DNA from: Spirochaetia bacterium
GTDB lineage: Bacteria > Spirochaetota > Spirochaetia > Treponematales > Treponemataceae
DNA: 64,000 bases
Direction of reading: 5' to 3'
Assembly: GCA_900769975.1 (NCBI GenBank)
Contig: CAAGIR010000290.1
Coordinates: 28,436-92,435, forward strand
Part shown: in pieces, positions 53,126 through 61,942 of the stretch
How the letters are laid out: each line of letters opens with the position of its first letter
Position numbering within the stretch: position 1 is the stretch's first letter
The notes under the pieces: generated by a model
Database searches by the model: none
The model's input: only the letters and a program-made list of their open reading frames with translations
Told to the model about the DNA's origin: nothing
Program-made: the position numbers and the translations under genes

Positions 53126-53800
53126 TTATTCAAAATAATCAGCAAACTTTTGTTTTATTTCACTTTCCTGAGAATACAGTTTTGTTAGGTGCGTATGCAG
53201 TAAAGTTTTCACTTTGTCTTTATCTTTATTTCTTAGTGCAGAAAAAATATTTTTGTGTTCATTAACAACAGTGGTAGGATTTGTAGACTGTAAATGAAGT
53301 TCCCTTATTCTGTCTAGATGAATGTTCATCAGTTTTATCATCTGGTAGCATTGTGTTTTATTTGTGATTGTGTACAGATTTTTATGGAAAGAGTCATCTA
53401 AATCAAAAAGTTTCTGAATATTCTGTTTTGCAAGGAAAAATTCCTGAAGATTTAAATTTTCTTCCATTTTATTTAAATCATTTTTATCTGCAATTTCGCA
53501 GGCCAGTTCTGCAACGGCTGTTTCTATTGTGGAACGCAAAAAAATTGCTTCGTCCACAAGTGCTAAATCAATAAGGCTTACGTAACTGCCCCTTTGCGGC
53601 AAAATCTGAATGATTTTTGTAGATGAAAGTTCCTGCAATGCTTCGTGAACAGGTGTTCGTGACAAATTCAGTTCATTTGCAATATCCTGTTCGCTAATCA
53701 TGCTTCCAGGTTTTAGTTCGAGATTAATGATATTTTCCTTTATAACACGCAAAGCATAATCTCTGTTATTTTCCTTTGCAAGTTTTTCAGATATTTTCAT
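53126..53800 (-). CDS. GntR/FadR-type regulator (FCD domain)
   Basis: A 224-aa regulator: winged HTH at ~15-75 (ISEQDIANELNLSRTPVHEAL) and a C-terminal all-helical FCD domain (~85-215) with the metal/ligand-binding pattern of D, H (DDSFHKNLY) and H (NEHKNIFSAL). FCD-type GntR proteins sense organic acids or sugar acids. No operator or target operon is evident; the next gene upstream is transcribed in the same direction with a 53-bp gap. Confidence 0.9.
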   Translation of the reverse strand: MKISEKLAKENNRDYALRVIKENIINLELKPGSMISEQDIANELNLSRTPVHEALQELSSTKIIQILPQRGSYVSLIDLALVDEAIFLRSTIETAVAELACEIADKNDLNKMEENLNLQEFFLAKQNIQKLFDLDDSFHKNLYTITNKTQCYQMIKLMNIHLDRIRELHLQSTNPTTVVNEHKNIFSALRNKDKDKVKTLLHTHLTKLYSQESEIKQKFADYFE

Positions 53801-53853
53801 TCATCCTCCAGACAGAAAAGTTGATTTTATTATTTTTTTACATTTTCATAAAA

Positions 53854-55791
53854 TCAGTTTTCCGTAACTACTGATGTATTTTCTGTTGAATCGGCAGACG
53901 AGGCAGAAGATGCGGTGGTTGAAGTTTCGTCTTTTTGAGATTCTGCTGCGACGGCGGTGTCTGTATTTGCTGATTCAACTGTTTTGCTTAATTCATCTCC
54001 TTTTGTTTCTGTATTGTCTGTTTCATTCTGTTTTGCCACTACCGGTTCAGCTTTTTTTTCAGGAACTTTAAAATCAAAGCGGATTACTTCTTTTTTAGAT
54101 TTATGACGTGATTTAAGAAGTAAAGTGTTTGTGTTTGATTTGTAAACATATCCCGAAGAATTGTAAGTTTCGAACCTTGGGTCTGTTCTGAATGCCATAT
54201 TGTAAATATAAATTGTAGTAAAATAAGGAATTCCTTTAATAATTACATAGTGAGTCAAAGATTCAGGGAAGTCTATCGTAATATTGATAATATCATCAGA
54301 TTCTTTTTCATAAGAAATGTCACGAGCACAAGTCCAAGCCCACATTAAATTGTCCCCGTCAGAATTTATTATCTGTAAATGAGGATAATACCAGTTGTCG
54401 TAAGCAATAATCGGATAAAGATTTGCAAGCGTTCGTAAATCGAATGAAGAGTTTTCAGAAAGATAAGAATTAACAAGGACGTATCCTGCTTTTTGTAAAA
54501 TTTCATCCTGCATCTGTAAACCATAACGCATAACCGTAAAACCAATTTCTACAGCCTGCATTACAGAAAGGAACGTACCGTTTTCTGATATTGTCATTTT
54601 GCCGTTTTCGTAAGAACAAGCCTGCGTAATTTTTTCTATACAAGCTGGTAAAACTGGAACAAGAATTTTTGCATACGAAGGATTTAAATCCACAAAATCA
54701 ATATAAGCGTGAAGTATTCCAGAAACTTGTGAAAGCGTTGCATCTGAAAGATCTTTTACTGCCGTATTTTCCAAAAGTTTTCTGATTACCTGTGGTTTTG
54801 AATGAACTGTCATGTAATTTGAAATATTGCGGATTGTATAAATATCAAGATTGTGAACATCTACGTTGTTTGAAATGGTATTTTCATAATCTGCAATTGA
54901 TTTTTCAAGCATTTCATTCATGTCGCTTAAAGTATTTAAATATGGAGCAGAAAGATACGATCTTTGTGAACTCTTTTTAAAGCCAGAAGGAATATCGTCC
55001 AAAGCCTGACTGTAACTGCCGTTTTCTGCCTGTGCCGCAAGGTAAGAAACTATTACCTGTTCAGAAATGTTTGCATCGTTTGTATTTGCCTTGAATGAAG
55101 AAATGAGGTTCGACTTGAGGTTGCTGATATTTTTATTAAACAAAGCAAAATCGGCAAATGGAGAATCGACAACATCGCTGAAAGTAAATGTCTTATCTTC
55201 CTGATAAATTGAATAAGAACCTTCGTGTCTGTTTTTATTAAGTGCGAATTTTCCATTTGTAAGGCTTGAAGCTTCTATTTCCCAAGAATTCTTTTTGTTG
55301 TTCAGGACAATATTTGAATCTTCTGATTTCTGAACTTTTAGATTTGATAAATAATTAAATGGAATGGCGAGGCTTTCTATATCTGACTTTGGAGGGAATT
55401 CGCTGAGAACAGAAAGAGAGGCATTTTCATCCAAAGATTCCAGATTAAATGTAACTTTTATATCGTTTGTAAAGTTTAAAGTATAGGAAAGTTCGTTATT
55501 TTTCTGCCAGCTTTCCAGAGTAACAGGCAAATCTGTCTGCTCGCCTTTTACAACAGTAACAGGTGTCTGGTCATCAAAAAAGAAATTTACACCATTATAG
55601 GACAATCTGAATTTATTTTGCAGAACAAACCCTTTATCTTTTTCTTCATTTTGAAAGAAAGTGAGTTGAAGATTTCCAATTTTTTCAATAATGCTTGAAT
55701 CTGTCCTAAATTGTAAAATAAATATGCCGATGATTATAATGACATCAACAATTAACAGTGTTAGTGCTTTTTTAATTATTCGTACGTTCAT
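53854..55791 (-). CDS. Membrane-anchored periplasmic protein, spirochaete-type hypothetical
   Basis: A 645-aa protein with one N-terminal membrane helix (~9-27) and a large extracytoplasmic part. Residues ~35-200 are beta-rich, ~200-500 are helical, and the last ~85 residues are a Thr/Ser/Glu/Ala-rich low-complexity tail. No recognised domain. It may be a cell-envelope structural protein. It is divergent from the TPR lipoprotein gene. Confidence 0.65.
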   Translation of the reverse strand: MNVRIIKKALTLLIVDVIIIIGIFILQFRTDSSIIEKIGNLQLTFFQNEEKDKGFVLQNKFRLSYNGVNFFFDDQTPVTVVKGEQTDLPVTLESWQKNNELSYTLNFTNDIKVTFNLESLDENASLSVLSEFPPKSDIESLAIPFNYLSNLKVQKSEDSNIVLNNKKNSWEIEASSLTNGKFALNKNRHEGSYSIYQEDKTFTFSDVVDSPFADFALFNKNISNLKSNLISSFKANTNDANISEQVIVSYLAAQAENGSYSQALDDIPSGFKKSSQRSYLSAPYLNTLSDMNEMLEKSIADYENTISNNVDVHNLDIYTIRNISNYMTVHSKPQVIRKLLENTAVKDLSDATLSQVSGILHAYIDFVDLNPSYAKILVPVLPACIEKITQACSYENGKMTISENGTFLSVMQAVEIGFTVMRYGLQMQDEILQKAGYVLVNSYLSENSSFDLRTLANLYPIIAYDNWYYPHLQIINSDGDNLMWAWTCARDISYEKESDDIINITIDFPESLTHYVIIKGIPYFTTIYIYNMAFRTDPRFETYNSSGYVYKSNTNTLLLKSRHKSKKEVIRFDFKVPEKKAEPVVAKQNETDNTETKGDELSKTVESANTDTAVAAESQKDETSTTASSASSADSTENTSVVTEN

Positions 55792-55939
55792 TGTTTTGTC
55801 ATTTTATCTTATTAATTGTATATTTTCAACAATAATTATGGAAAGTTTTTACAGAACAGAATTTTTGGGTGGAAAGGTTGCGGAATTTCTGGTAAAATCT
55901 TAAACTTTTCATAATATAGTTGTATAAAAGGATTTTTAA

Positions 55940-57373
55940 ATGATAAAAAAAAGAATTATCCCACTTTTATTGCTTTGTATTACTCTTGTAATTTTTAGTT
56001 GTGCTACAAATTCCATTCAGAGTCCTGAACAAAAAGAAGAAACAACAATTACGTCACCGGAAATTGAAAAAGAACCTGTAAAACCTGTAGAACCAGAAGA
56101 TCCGCCGAACGTAAAATTTGCTAAACAACTGCGGGAATTTCTGGATAGCGGTGACATTATTGCAGCAATTAATCATTTTAATAATCTGCCTGATGAACTT
56201 TCTGATGATATTGATTTACAGTTTATTCTGGGTGCCTTGTATTATTCAAATCAACAATATGATGATGCTATCAGTATTGCTCAGAAAATTATTGACAAAG
56301 ATCCGCTTAATATTGATGCTCTGGAACTCATTACTCTTTCTAAGCACGCAAAAGGTGACACAAAAGCATCAAAAGAAGAAGCCGATAAAATACTGGCTGT
56401 GGATCCGTATAATGCAACTGTAAATATCCAGAAAGCAGAAGAATATGTTTTAAATAAAAAATACAAACTGGCAAAAGACAGTTACAAAAAAGCATTAAAA
56501 GGAAATCCTGACAATGAAGATGCTATGTTTGGTTATGCCCAGATGAGTTTTTTCACTGATGATATTAAAACTGCAAAAGCGTATCTGGAAAAAATCCTGG
56601 ATAAAAATCCGAAACACGCAAATGCACTGTCATATATGGGAAAAATTGCTTACGATGAAGAAAATTATCTGAGGGCAACAAAATATTTTAAAGAAGCAAT
56701 TGATAATGATCCTTCAAACTATGATTACTGGCTTGATTACGGTAAAGCACTTCGCTATCAGGGAAAATTTGAAGAAGCAGAAAAAGCCTGGATTCATGCA
56801 ACTCAACTGGATCCTTCGTACTTTCTCGCTTATGCTTATCTGGCAGGAAATTATGATGATTTGGGAATTTATGATAAAGCACTGGAAAATTATCATAAAG
56901 TGATTGAAACAAATCCGAAATATTTTTATGCGTATGAGTCGGCTGCGGTACTGGAATATCATGCCAAAAATTACGAAGAAGCTATCAGACTGTTTTCAAA
57001 AGCGTATGAATATAATCAGCAATGGTCTTACGTTCTGATGATTTCTGCGTGCTATTTAAAACTTGGCAACGTTAACGGTTCAAAAAATGCACTGAACATT
57101 CAGTTAAAAAAGATGGACCGTTCAACTGTTGAATATGAACTTGTAAGATTTTTCCTGGATAATTACAGCAAAAATGCAGAAAACACTCTAAAACAAAAAA
57201 TTGACAAGGAAACTAATAGCAATAAAAAAGGTAAAATGCTATTCTATATGGGTTTATATTGCGAAATCAAAAAAGCGACGGAACTTTCAAAAGAATATTA
57301 TGCAAGAGTAACAAATATACAGGCTCCGATGTTTTTTGAATATAGACTTGCAGAATGGGGTATTCAGGAATGA
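55940..57373 (+). CDS. TPR-repeat lipoprotein
   Basis: A 477-aa lipoprotein (lipobox VIFSC, Cys ~21) with a Glu/Pro-rich linker and about ten tetratricopeptide repeats from ~50 to ~440 (for example ALYYSNQQYDDAISIAQKII, YDKALENYHKVIETNPKYFY). TPR lipoproteins act as scaffolds for envelope complexes. The stop overlaps the next start (ATGA), so it is coupled to the TraB-family protein. Confidence 0.85.
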   Translation: MIKKRIIPLLLLCITLVIFSCATNSIQSPEQKEETTITSPEIEKEPVKPVEPEDPPNVKFAKQLREFLDSGDIIAAINHFNNLPDELSDDIDLQFILGALYYSNQQYDDAISIAQKIIDKDPLNIDALELITLSKHAKGDTKASKEEADKILAVDPYNATVNIQKAEEYVLNKKYKLAKDSYKKALKGNPDNEDAMFGYAQMSFFTDDIKTAKAYLEKILDKNPKHANALSYMGKIAYDEENYLRATKYFKEAIDNDPSNYDYWLDYGKALRYQGKFEEAEKAWIHATQLDPSYFLAYAYLAGNYDDLGIYDKALENYHKVIETNPKYFYAYESAAVLEYHAKNYEEAIRLFSKAYEYNQQWSYVLMISACYLKLGNVNGSKNALNIQLKKMDRSTVEYELVRFFLDNYSKNAENTLKQKIDKETNSNKKGKMLFYMGLYCEIKKATELSKEYYARVTNIQAPMFFEYRLAEWGIQE

Positions 57374-58560
57374 GTCAGACTCAGAAAACTTTAGAATTAA
57401 ATGGAAGAAAAATAACGCTGGTTGGAACGGCGCATGTTTCAAAAGAAAGCATCGAAGAAGTAACGGATACTATCAGACAATTAATGCCTGACAGCGTTGC
57501 TATTGAACTGGATGAAAAACGTGCCGATTCCATTCAGAATTCAGAAAAATACAGTCAGCTGGACATCATAAAAGTTTTAAAACGTCACGAAGGTTTTCTG
57601 CTTCTGGCAAATCTGATTCTTGCATCATTTCAAAGAAGAATGGGACTGAATGTGGGTGTAAAACCTGGCGATGAAATGCTTGCCGCCATAAAAACGGCAG
57701 AAGAACTGAACATTCCATCTCTTATGGTGGACAGACCTATTCAAATTACTTTAAAAAGAGCGTGGGCAAAAAATTCTTTCTGGGGAAAATGCAAGCTTTT
57801 TGCGCTCCTTGTTTCCAGTGCTTTTTCAAAAGAAGAAATAGATGCTTCGGAGATTGAAAATCTCAAAAACAGCAGCGAAATGGATTCTATGATGGACGAA
57901 CTTGCAAAGGAAATGCCTGTCATAAAAGAAGTTTTGATAGATGAACGTGACAGTTATCTGGCGGCAAAAATCTGGGCAGCCAAAGGAAACAATGTTGTTG
58001 CTGTTTTGGGAGCCGGACATTTGCCTGGGGTTGAAAAACATCTGAAACAACTGGCAGAAAAACAGGAAGTTATAGATGTTGATGAAATTTCAAAAATTCC
58101 GCCAAAAAGCATCGCGGGAAAACTTGTTGCCTGGATTATTCCTGCTATCATTATTGCTTTGATTGTGGCAGGATTTATTTATGGCGGTGCAAAGGCAGGT
58201 ACGCAGATTTTAACTACCTGGTTTTTGTGGAACGGTATTCCTGCCGCATTGCTTTCTATTGTGGCACTTGCCCACCCCATTACGATTATTGTTGCATTTG
58301 TGGCAGCGCCGTTTACTTCGCTTTGTCCGTTTATAGGAATAGGATTTTGTACTGCAATTGTTCAGGCCCTCGTTTGTAAGCCGAAAGTTTCTGATATGGA
58401 AACTCTGCAGGATGATGTTTCTTCTGTAAAAAGTTTTTATAAAAACAGGATTTTGCGCATTTTGCTTGTGTTTATACTTTCTTCTGTTGGAAGTTCGCTG
58501 GGAACATTTATTGGCGGTTCGAATATAATTGCAAAACTTATCAGCATTTTTAAAAAATAA
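57370..58560 (+). CDS. TraB/PrgY-family membrane protein
   Basis: A ~396-aa protein. The N-terminal ~235 residues carry the TraB/PrgY/GumN pattern: LVGTAHVS, DSVAIELDEKR, a central ERDSYLAAKI and VAVLGAGHLPGV. Four hydrophobic helices follow (~255-275, ~285-305, ~310-345, ~370-390). The family includes pheromone-inhibitor PrgY and putative membrane metallo-peptidases. Here it is chromosomal and unlikely to be linked to the conjugative element. The start at 57370 is preferred over an earlier in-frame ATG because it forms a standard ATGA overlap with the TPR gene. Confidence 0.85.
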   Translation: MSQTQKTLELNGRKITLVGTAHVSKESIEEVTDTIRQLMPDSVAIELDEKRADSIQNSEKYSQLDIIKVLKRHEGFLLLANLILASFQRRMGLNVGVKPGDEMLAAIKTAEELNIPSLMVDRPIQITLKRAWAKNSFWGKCKLFALLVSSAFSKEEIDASEIENLKNSSEMDSMMDELAKEMPVIKEVLIDERDSYLAAKIWAAKGNNVVAVLGAGHLPGVEKHLKQLAEKQEVIDVDEISKIPPKSIAGKLVAWIIPAIIIALIVAGFIYGGAKAGTQILTTWFLWNGIPAALLSIVALAHPITIIVAFVAAPFTSLCPFIGIGFCTAIVQALVCKPKVSDMETLQDDVSSVKSFYKNRILRILLVFILSSVGSSLGTFIGGSNIIAKLISIFKK

Positions 58561-58630
58561 TTTTTGCACGAAATTATCATTAATATCATTAATGTCAGCA
58601 AAAATTTCAATAAAAATATAGAGGATATTT

Positions 58631-59041
58631 ATGGAAAACAAAAAAACTATTGGTACCTGGATTTTGCAAATAGCGCTCGGCATTCTTTTTATTGTCAGTG
58701 GAATCTGGACTTTGCAGGGTGGAAGCGGTGACGAAATTGCCATTGCAATTAAATCTATTTTTTCAAGTGATGTTTCAAAAATTGTATGCATAATCTTTGG
58801 GATAATTGAAATAATTGCAGGATTTTTTCTTTTATTAAGGCTTTTTCTGTCTTTAAATACAAATCTTGATGCAGTTTTAATGATTATAATTATGATTTGC
58901 TGGATTGCGGCCATTGTGATGATTGATTTTTTGGGAAATGACAACATTTTCAACAATCTGAATAACGGTTTTCTTTCTTTTATGAAAAGATTTGCACGTC
59001 ATCTTTTAATTTTGGGTGCAATTATTAAAGTAAAAGGATAA
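58631..59041 (+). CDS. Small four-helix membrane protein (DoxX-like)
   Basis: A 136-aa protein with four membrane helices (~8-28, ~48-70, ~80-98, ~112-132), a size and spacing like the DoxX/DUF-type family. Good ribosome-binding site (GAGGA, 7-8 nt from ATG). Role unknown. Confidence 0.6.
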   Translation: MENKKTIGTWILQIALGILFIVSGIWTLQGGSGDEIAIAIKSIFSSDVSKIVCIIFGIIEIIAGFFLLLRLFLSLNTNLDAVLMIIIMICWIAAIVMIDFLGNDNIFNNLNNGFLSFMKRFARHLLILGAIIKVKG

Positions 59042-59101
59042 TATTTTCGGATAATTTTGATGTTATCCGTTTGCTGCCCTAAAATACACCTGATGATTAA
59101 A

Positions 59102-59710
59102 ATGAAAAAGACTTTATTTTTTTGTATTCTGACTGTTTTGCAGATTTATGCATTTGCAGGGGAAAGATTTCTGACTTTTTCTACTGGTTTAACGACTGGT
59201 ATTCCCATTTATGCGGTAAATAACGAAAAGTCTGATATTAATTCTGACTCCTCTGCATCTGACGACAAAACTACGCAGAAAATTTCTACACAAAATAAAA
59301 TTGTTATAGGAACATTTGGAACTGCCAATTTAAATGTAATCAGGCAGGCAAGTTTTTTTGCAGGCGTAGATTTGCTGTGCGATTTTAATTTTAATTCTGA
59401 TGAATACAATAACTTTTTACATCTGGATTTTCCAGTCGGGTTTAAATTTTATCCGAATTTAGGCGGACTTAATCTTTCTGTTGCATACGCTCTGGGGCTT
59501 AGAATTAATTTTTATAAATCTGCTGGGGACGGTAGTAATTGTTTTTTAAGTTCTTGGGGCAATGGATTTAAATTTGGTTTTGAATATGATTTTTCTTACG
59601 GTAGCAAACATAATTTTCTTCCTGCCATTGGCTGTAACTGGACTTTTATGCCGCGAGGAAATTATTCTTATGATAACATTTTTACTTTTTACATTAGCGA
59701 AACTTTTTAA
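59102..59710 (+). CDS. Secreted protein, probable small outer-membrane beta-barrel
   Basis: A ~202-aa protein with a Sec signal peptide (cleaved near FAGE, ~18-20) and alternating aromatic strands (VGFKFYPNLGGLNLSVAYALG, WGNGFKFGFEYDFSYG) ending in YISETF with a terminal Phe, as in outer-membrane barrels. Start taken at MKKTLFF; an earlier in-frame ATG (59057) would add a sequence that does not suit a signal peptide. Function unknown. Confidence 0.55.
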   Translation: MKKTLFFCILTVLQIYAFAGERFLTFSTGLTTGIPIYAVNNEKSDINSDSSASDDKTTQKISTQNKIVIGTFGTANLNVIRQASFFAGVDLLCDFNFNSDEYNNFLHLDFPVGFKFYPNLGGLNLSVAYALGLRINFYKSAGDGSNCFLSSWGNGFKFGFEYDFSYGSKHNFLPAIGCNWTFMPRGNYSYDNIFTFYISETF

Positions 59711-59766
59711 TAATTTGGGACATTGTAAACTTTAAAGAACAGCATATAAAAAAGTAAAAGTTTTTT

Positions 59767-60417
59767 TTAGATTTCCAGTTTTTCGAGCAACTGCTGTGTA
59801 TTCTGAACTATGCAGGAGGCACAATGTTCTTGTAAAAATGTTTCGCCACGAAATCCCCATGCTACAGAAATAACATCAATTCCTGCATTTTTTCCTGTCT
59901 GAATGTCTACATCTGAATCGCCGATGTAAACTGTATCTTCTTTTTTTATTCCTGACTGATTTAAGATTTTATTTACTCCATCTGGAGCTGGCTTTACGGG
60001 AATGTCTGGAGAACTGCCGCAAATATAATCAAAAATACCATTAAAATAATGACTGCACAAATCCTGTGCGGCCTGGGAAACTTTATTTGTATTGACTGCA
60101 ATTTTCATTCCTGCATTTTTCATTTGCATAAGGGCGTTTAGAATGCCGTCATATGGGCAAGTTTTTTCGGCACAGTGTTTTTCGTAATATTCTATGTAAC
60201 TTTCCAGAACTTTTTCATAAAGCGGATTTTCTTTTCCCTGCGGTACGGCTCGCTCCACTAATTTGGGAATACCGTTTCCTACCATAAAACGTATTTCATC
60301 GTAGGTATGAAGCGGCATATTGTAAGTTTTTAAGACTGCGTTGCAGGAGTCGGCAAGGTCACCCAAAGTATTTAAAATGGTTCCGTCCAAATCAAAAATT
60401 GCAAGTTTGTATTTCAT
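59767..60417 (-). CDS. HAD-family phosphatase (phosphoglycolate phosphatase-like)
   Basis: A ~216-aa HAD hydrolase: motif I FDLDGT (~6-11), motif II VNTNK (~110), motif III K in PVKPAPDG (~140), and motif IV YIGDSDVDIQTGKNAG. It matches the Gph/PGP group that dephosphorylates 2-phosphoglycolate or similar phosphates. Start at ATG 60417 fits motif I; the longer frame begins with TTG. It lies just downstream of the repeat array at 60.5 kb, which may contain its promoter. Confidence 0.88.
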   Translation of the reverse strand: MKYKLAIFDLDGTILNTLGDLADSCNAVLKTYNMPLHTYDEIRFMVGNGIPKLVERAVPQGKENPLYEKVLESYIEYYEKHCAEKTCPYDGILNALMQMKNAGMKIAVNTNKVSQAAQDLCSHYFNGIFDYICGSSPDIPVKPAPDGVNKILNQSGIKKEDTVYIGDSDVDIQTGKNAGIDVISVAWGFRGETFLQEHCASCIVQNTQQLLEKLEI

Positions 60418-60460
60418 AAATGACAGACTATTCCTTTTGTGATTTTTTTTCAAGTGCGGT

Positions 60461-60620
60461 GGACAAAAGAGGGACAGACAAAAGAGGGACAGACAAAAGA
60501 GGGACAGACCTTGTTTTTTTTTGCTGGGACAAAAGAGGGACAGACCTTGTTTTTTTTGCTGGGACGAGTTTTAGCACAGCGTTAAAAAACTCGGTAGCAG
60601 CGTAGCTGCGTAGGGACAGA
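60461..60620 (+). repeat. AGGGACAGACC-core repeat cluster
   Basis: Four to five units of GACAAAAGAGGGACA, two of them followed by GACCTTG, a T-run and GCTGGGAC, with a last AGGGACAGACCTTGGG at 60611-60626. The core equals the reverse complement of the 41.1-kb array core, and a 19-nt unit recurs inside the ABC ATPase gene at 43085-43103. Confidence 0.85.
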
Positions 60621-60770
60621 CCTTGGGTGACTTTGAGTGTGGGTTTGAGGTGGAACGGCGCCAAGCATGGAGCAACCGCCCCTGTGGGGGCGGGCCCGAA
60701 GGGCTGAACGTTAGTGAATTGCGGAACGCGCCTGGTATGCGGTGGTGCGCTGGGAAAAAAATATTTTTTG
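60621..60770. other. GC-rich, hairpin-rich intergenic segment upstream of prfA
   Basis: Much more GC-rich than the genome. Contains CCGCCCC/GGGGCGG with a 4-nt loop and GCCCGAAGGGC. It could be a small RNA or a dispersed repeat. No protein is convincing. Confidence 0.4.
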
Positions 60771-60807
60771 TTTGGTCAAAAGTGTGGCAACAAAAGTGGT
60801 GGTATCG

Positions 60808-60836
60808 TTGATAATGTGGCAAAAAAATGTTATACT
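60808..60836 (+). promoter_or_regulatory. prfA promoter, near-leaderless
   Basis: TTGATA (60808-60813), 17-nt spacer, TATACT (60831-60836). The ATG follows 8 nt after the -10 box and no Shine-Dalgarno is visible. Confidence 0.6.
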
Positions 60837-60844
60837 GTTGTATT

Positions 60845-61939
60845 ATGGATTTGATTAAGAAGCTTGATGAATGTGAAAATCGTTTCAAAGTGGTGAGCGA
60901 TCTTGTTATGGACCCGAATTTGGTCAAAGATGCGAAAAAATATAAGGACACGATGCGCGAACATGGCTATTTGAGTGAAGTTTGTACTCTTTATGATGAA
61001 TACAAAAAGGTTTTGTCCGGAATTCAGGACGCTAAGGAAATGATTACGGCGGAAGACGATGCTGAAATGCGCGAAATGGCTCGTGAAGAATTAAAGGAAC
61101 TCGAAGATCGTCAGCCTAAACTTGAAGAAGAAATTAAGCTTAAACTGGTGCCGCCTGATCCTCTTGATGAAAAAAACATTATTCTGGAAATTCGTTCTGC
61201 TGCTGGTGGTGACGAAGCTTCGCTTTTTGTGCGTGATTTGTGGGAAATGTATACTCATCTGGCTGAACGTAAGGGCTGGAAAACTGAAACTATGGAAGCG
61301 CAGGAAACTGAAGTGGGCGGTTTTAACAAAATTGTAACGTCTATTTCGGGAAAATTTGTTTATGGTACGCTGCGATGGGAAAGCGGTGTGCATCGTGTTC
61401 AGCGTGTTCCTCAAACTGAAAGTCAGGGACGATTACAAACTTCTACTGCTACTGTGGCTGTTTTGCCTGAAGCGGAAGAAACTGAAATTAATATTAATTT
61501 GAATGATGTTCGTGTTGATGTTATGCGTGCGGGTGGTCCTGGCGGTCAGTGTGTTAATACTACTGATTCTGCTGTGCGGCTTACTCATATTCCTACAGGA
61601 ATTGTAGTTATTCAGCAGGATGAAAAATCTCAGATTAAAAATAAGGAAAAAGCTTTCAGAGTTTTGAGAGCTCGTTTGTTCGACTTGGAAGAAAGCAAAA
61701 AACAGGCTGAGCGTGCTGCGGCTCGTTCTAGTATGGTAGGTTCGGGTGCCCGTTCTGAAAAAATCAGGACTTACAATTTTCCGCAGGACAGGGTAACTGA
61801 TCATAGAATTAACTATTCGGCTCATAATCTTCCTTCTTTTATGATGGGCGAAATGGACGATATGCTTGATGCTTTAAATGTTTATGCAAAAGAAGAACAA
61901 CTTGCTGCCGATGTTACTTCTTTGGAGAGTAATGCGTAG
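60845..61939 (+). CDS. prfA: Peptide chain release factor 1
   Basis: A 364-aa class I release factor. The GGQ tripeptide is at 233-235 in AGGPGGQCVNT, the same numbering as E. coli RF1, and the codon-recognition PxT motif appears as PQT in RVPQTESQGR, which marks RF1 and not RF2. It reads UAA and UAG. Start taken at ATG 60845 because an upstream in-frame ATG (60827) lies inside the promoter. Length and domains are normal. Confidence 0.96.
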   Translation: MDLIKKLDECENRFKVVSDLVMDPNLVKDAKKYKDTMREHGYLSEVCTLYDEYKKVLSGIQDAKEMITAEDDAEMREMAREELKELEDRQPKLEEEIKLKLVPPDPLDEKNIILEIRSAAGGDEASLFVRDLWEMYTHLAERKGWKTETMEAQETEVGGFNKIVTSISGKFVYGTLRWESGVHRVQRVPQTESQGRLQTSTATVAVLPEAEETEININLNDVRVDVMRAGGPGGQCVNTTDSAVRLTHIPTGIVVIQQDEKSQIKNKEKAFRVLRARLFDLEESKKQAERAAARSSMVGSGARSEKIRTYNFPQDRVTDHRINYSAHNLPSFMMGEMDDMLDALNVYAKEEQLAADVTSLESNA

Positions 61940-61942
61940 AAA

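Noticed and set aside
57370..58560. TraB-family gene as part of a conjugation system
   Set aside because: The name is historical. It is 19 kb from the element, coupled to a TPR lipoprotein gene, and the family is widespread on chromosomes.
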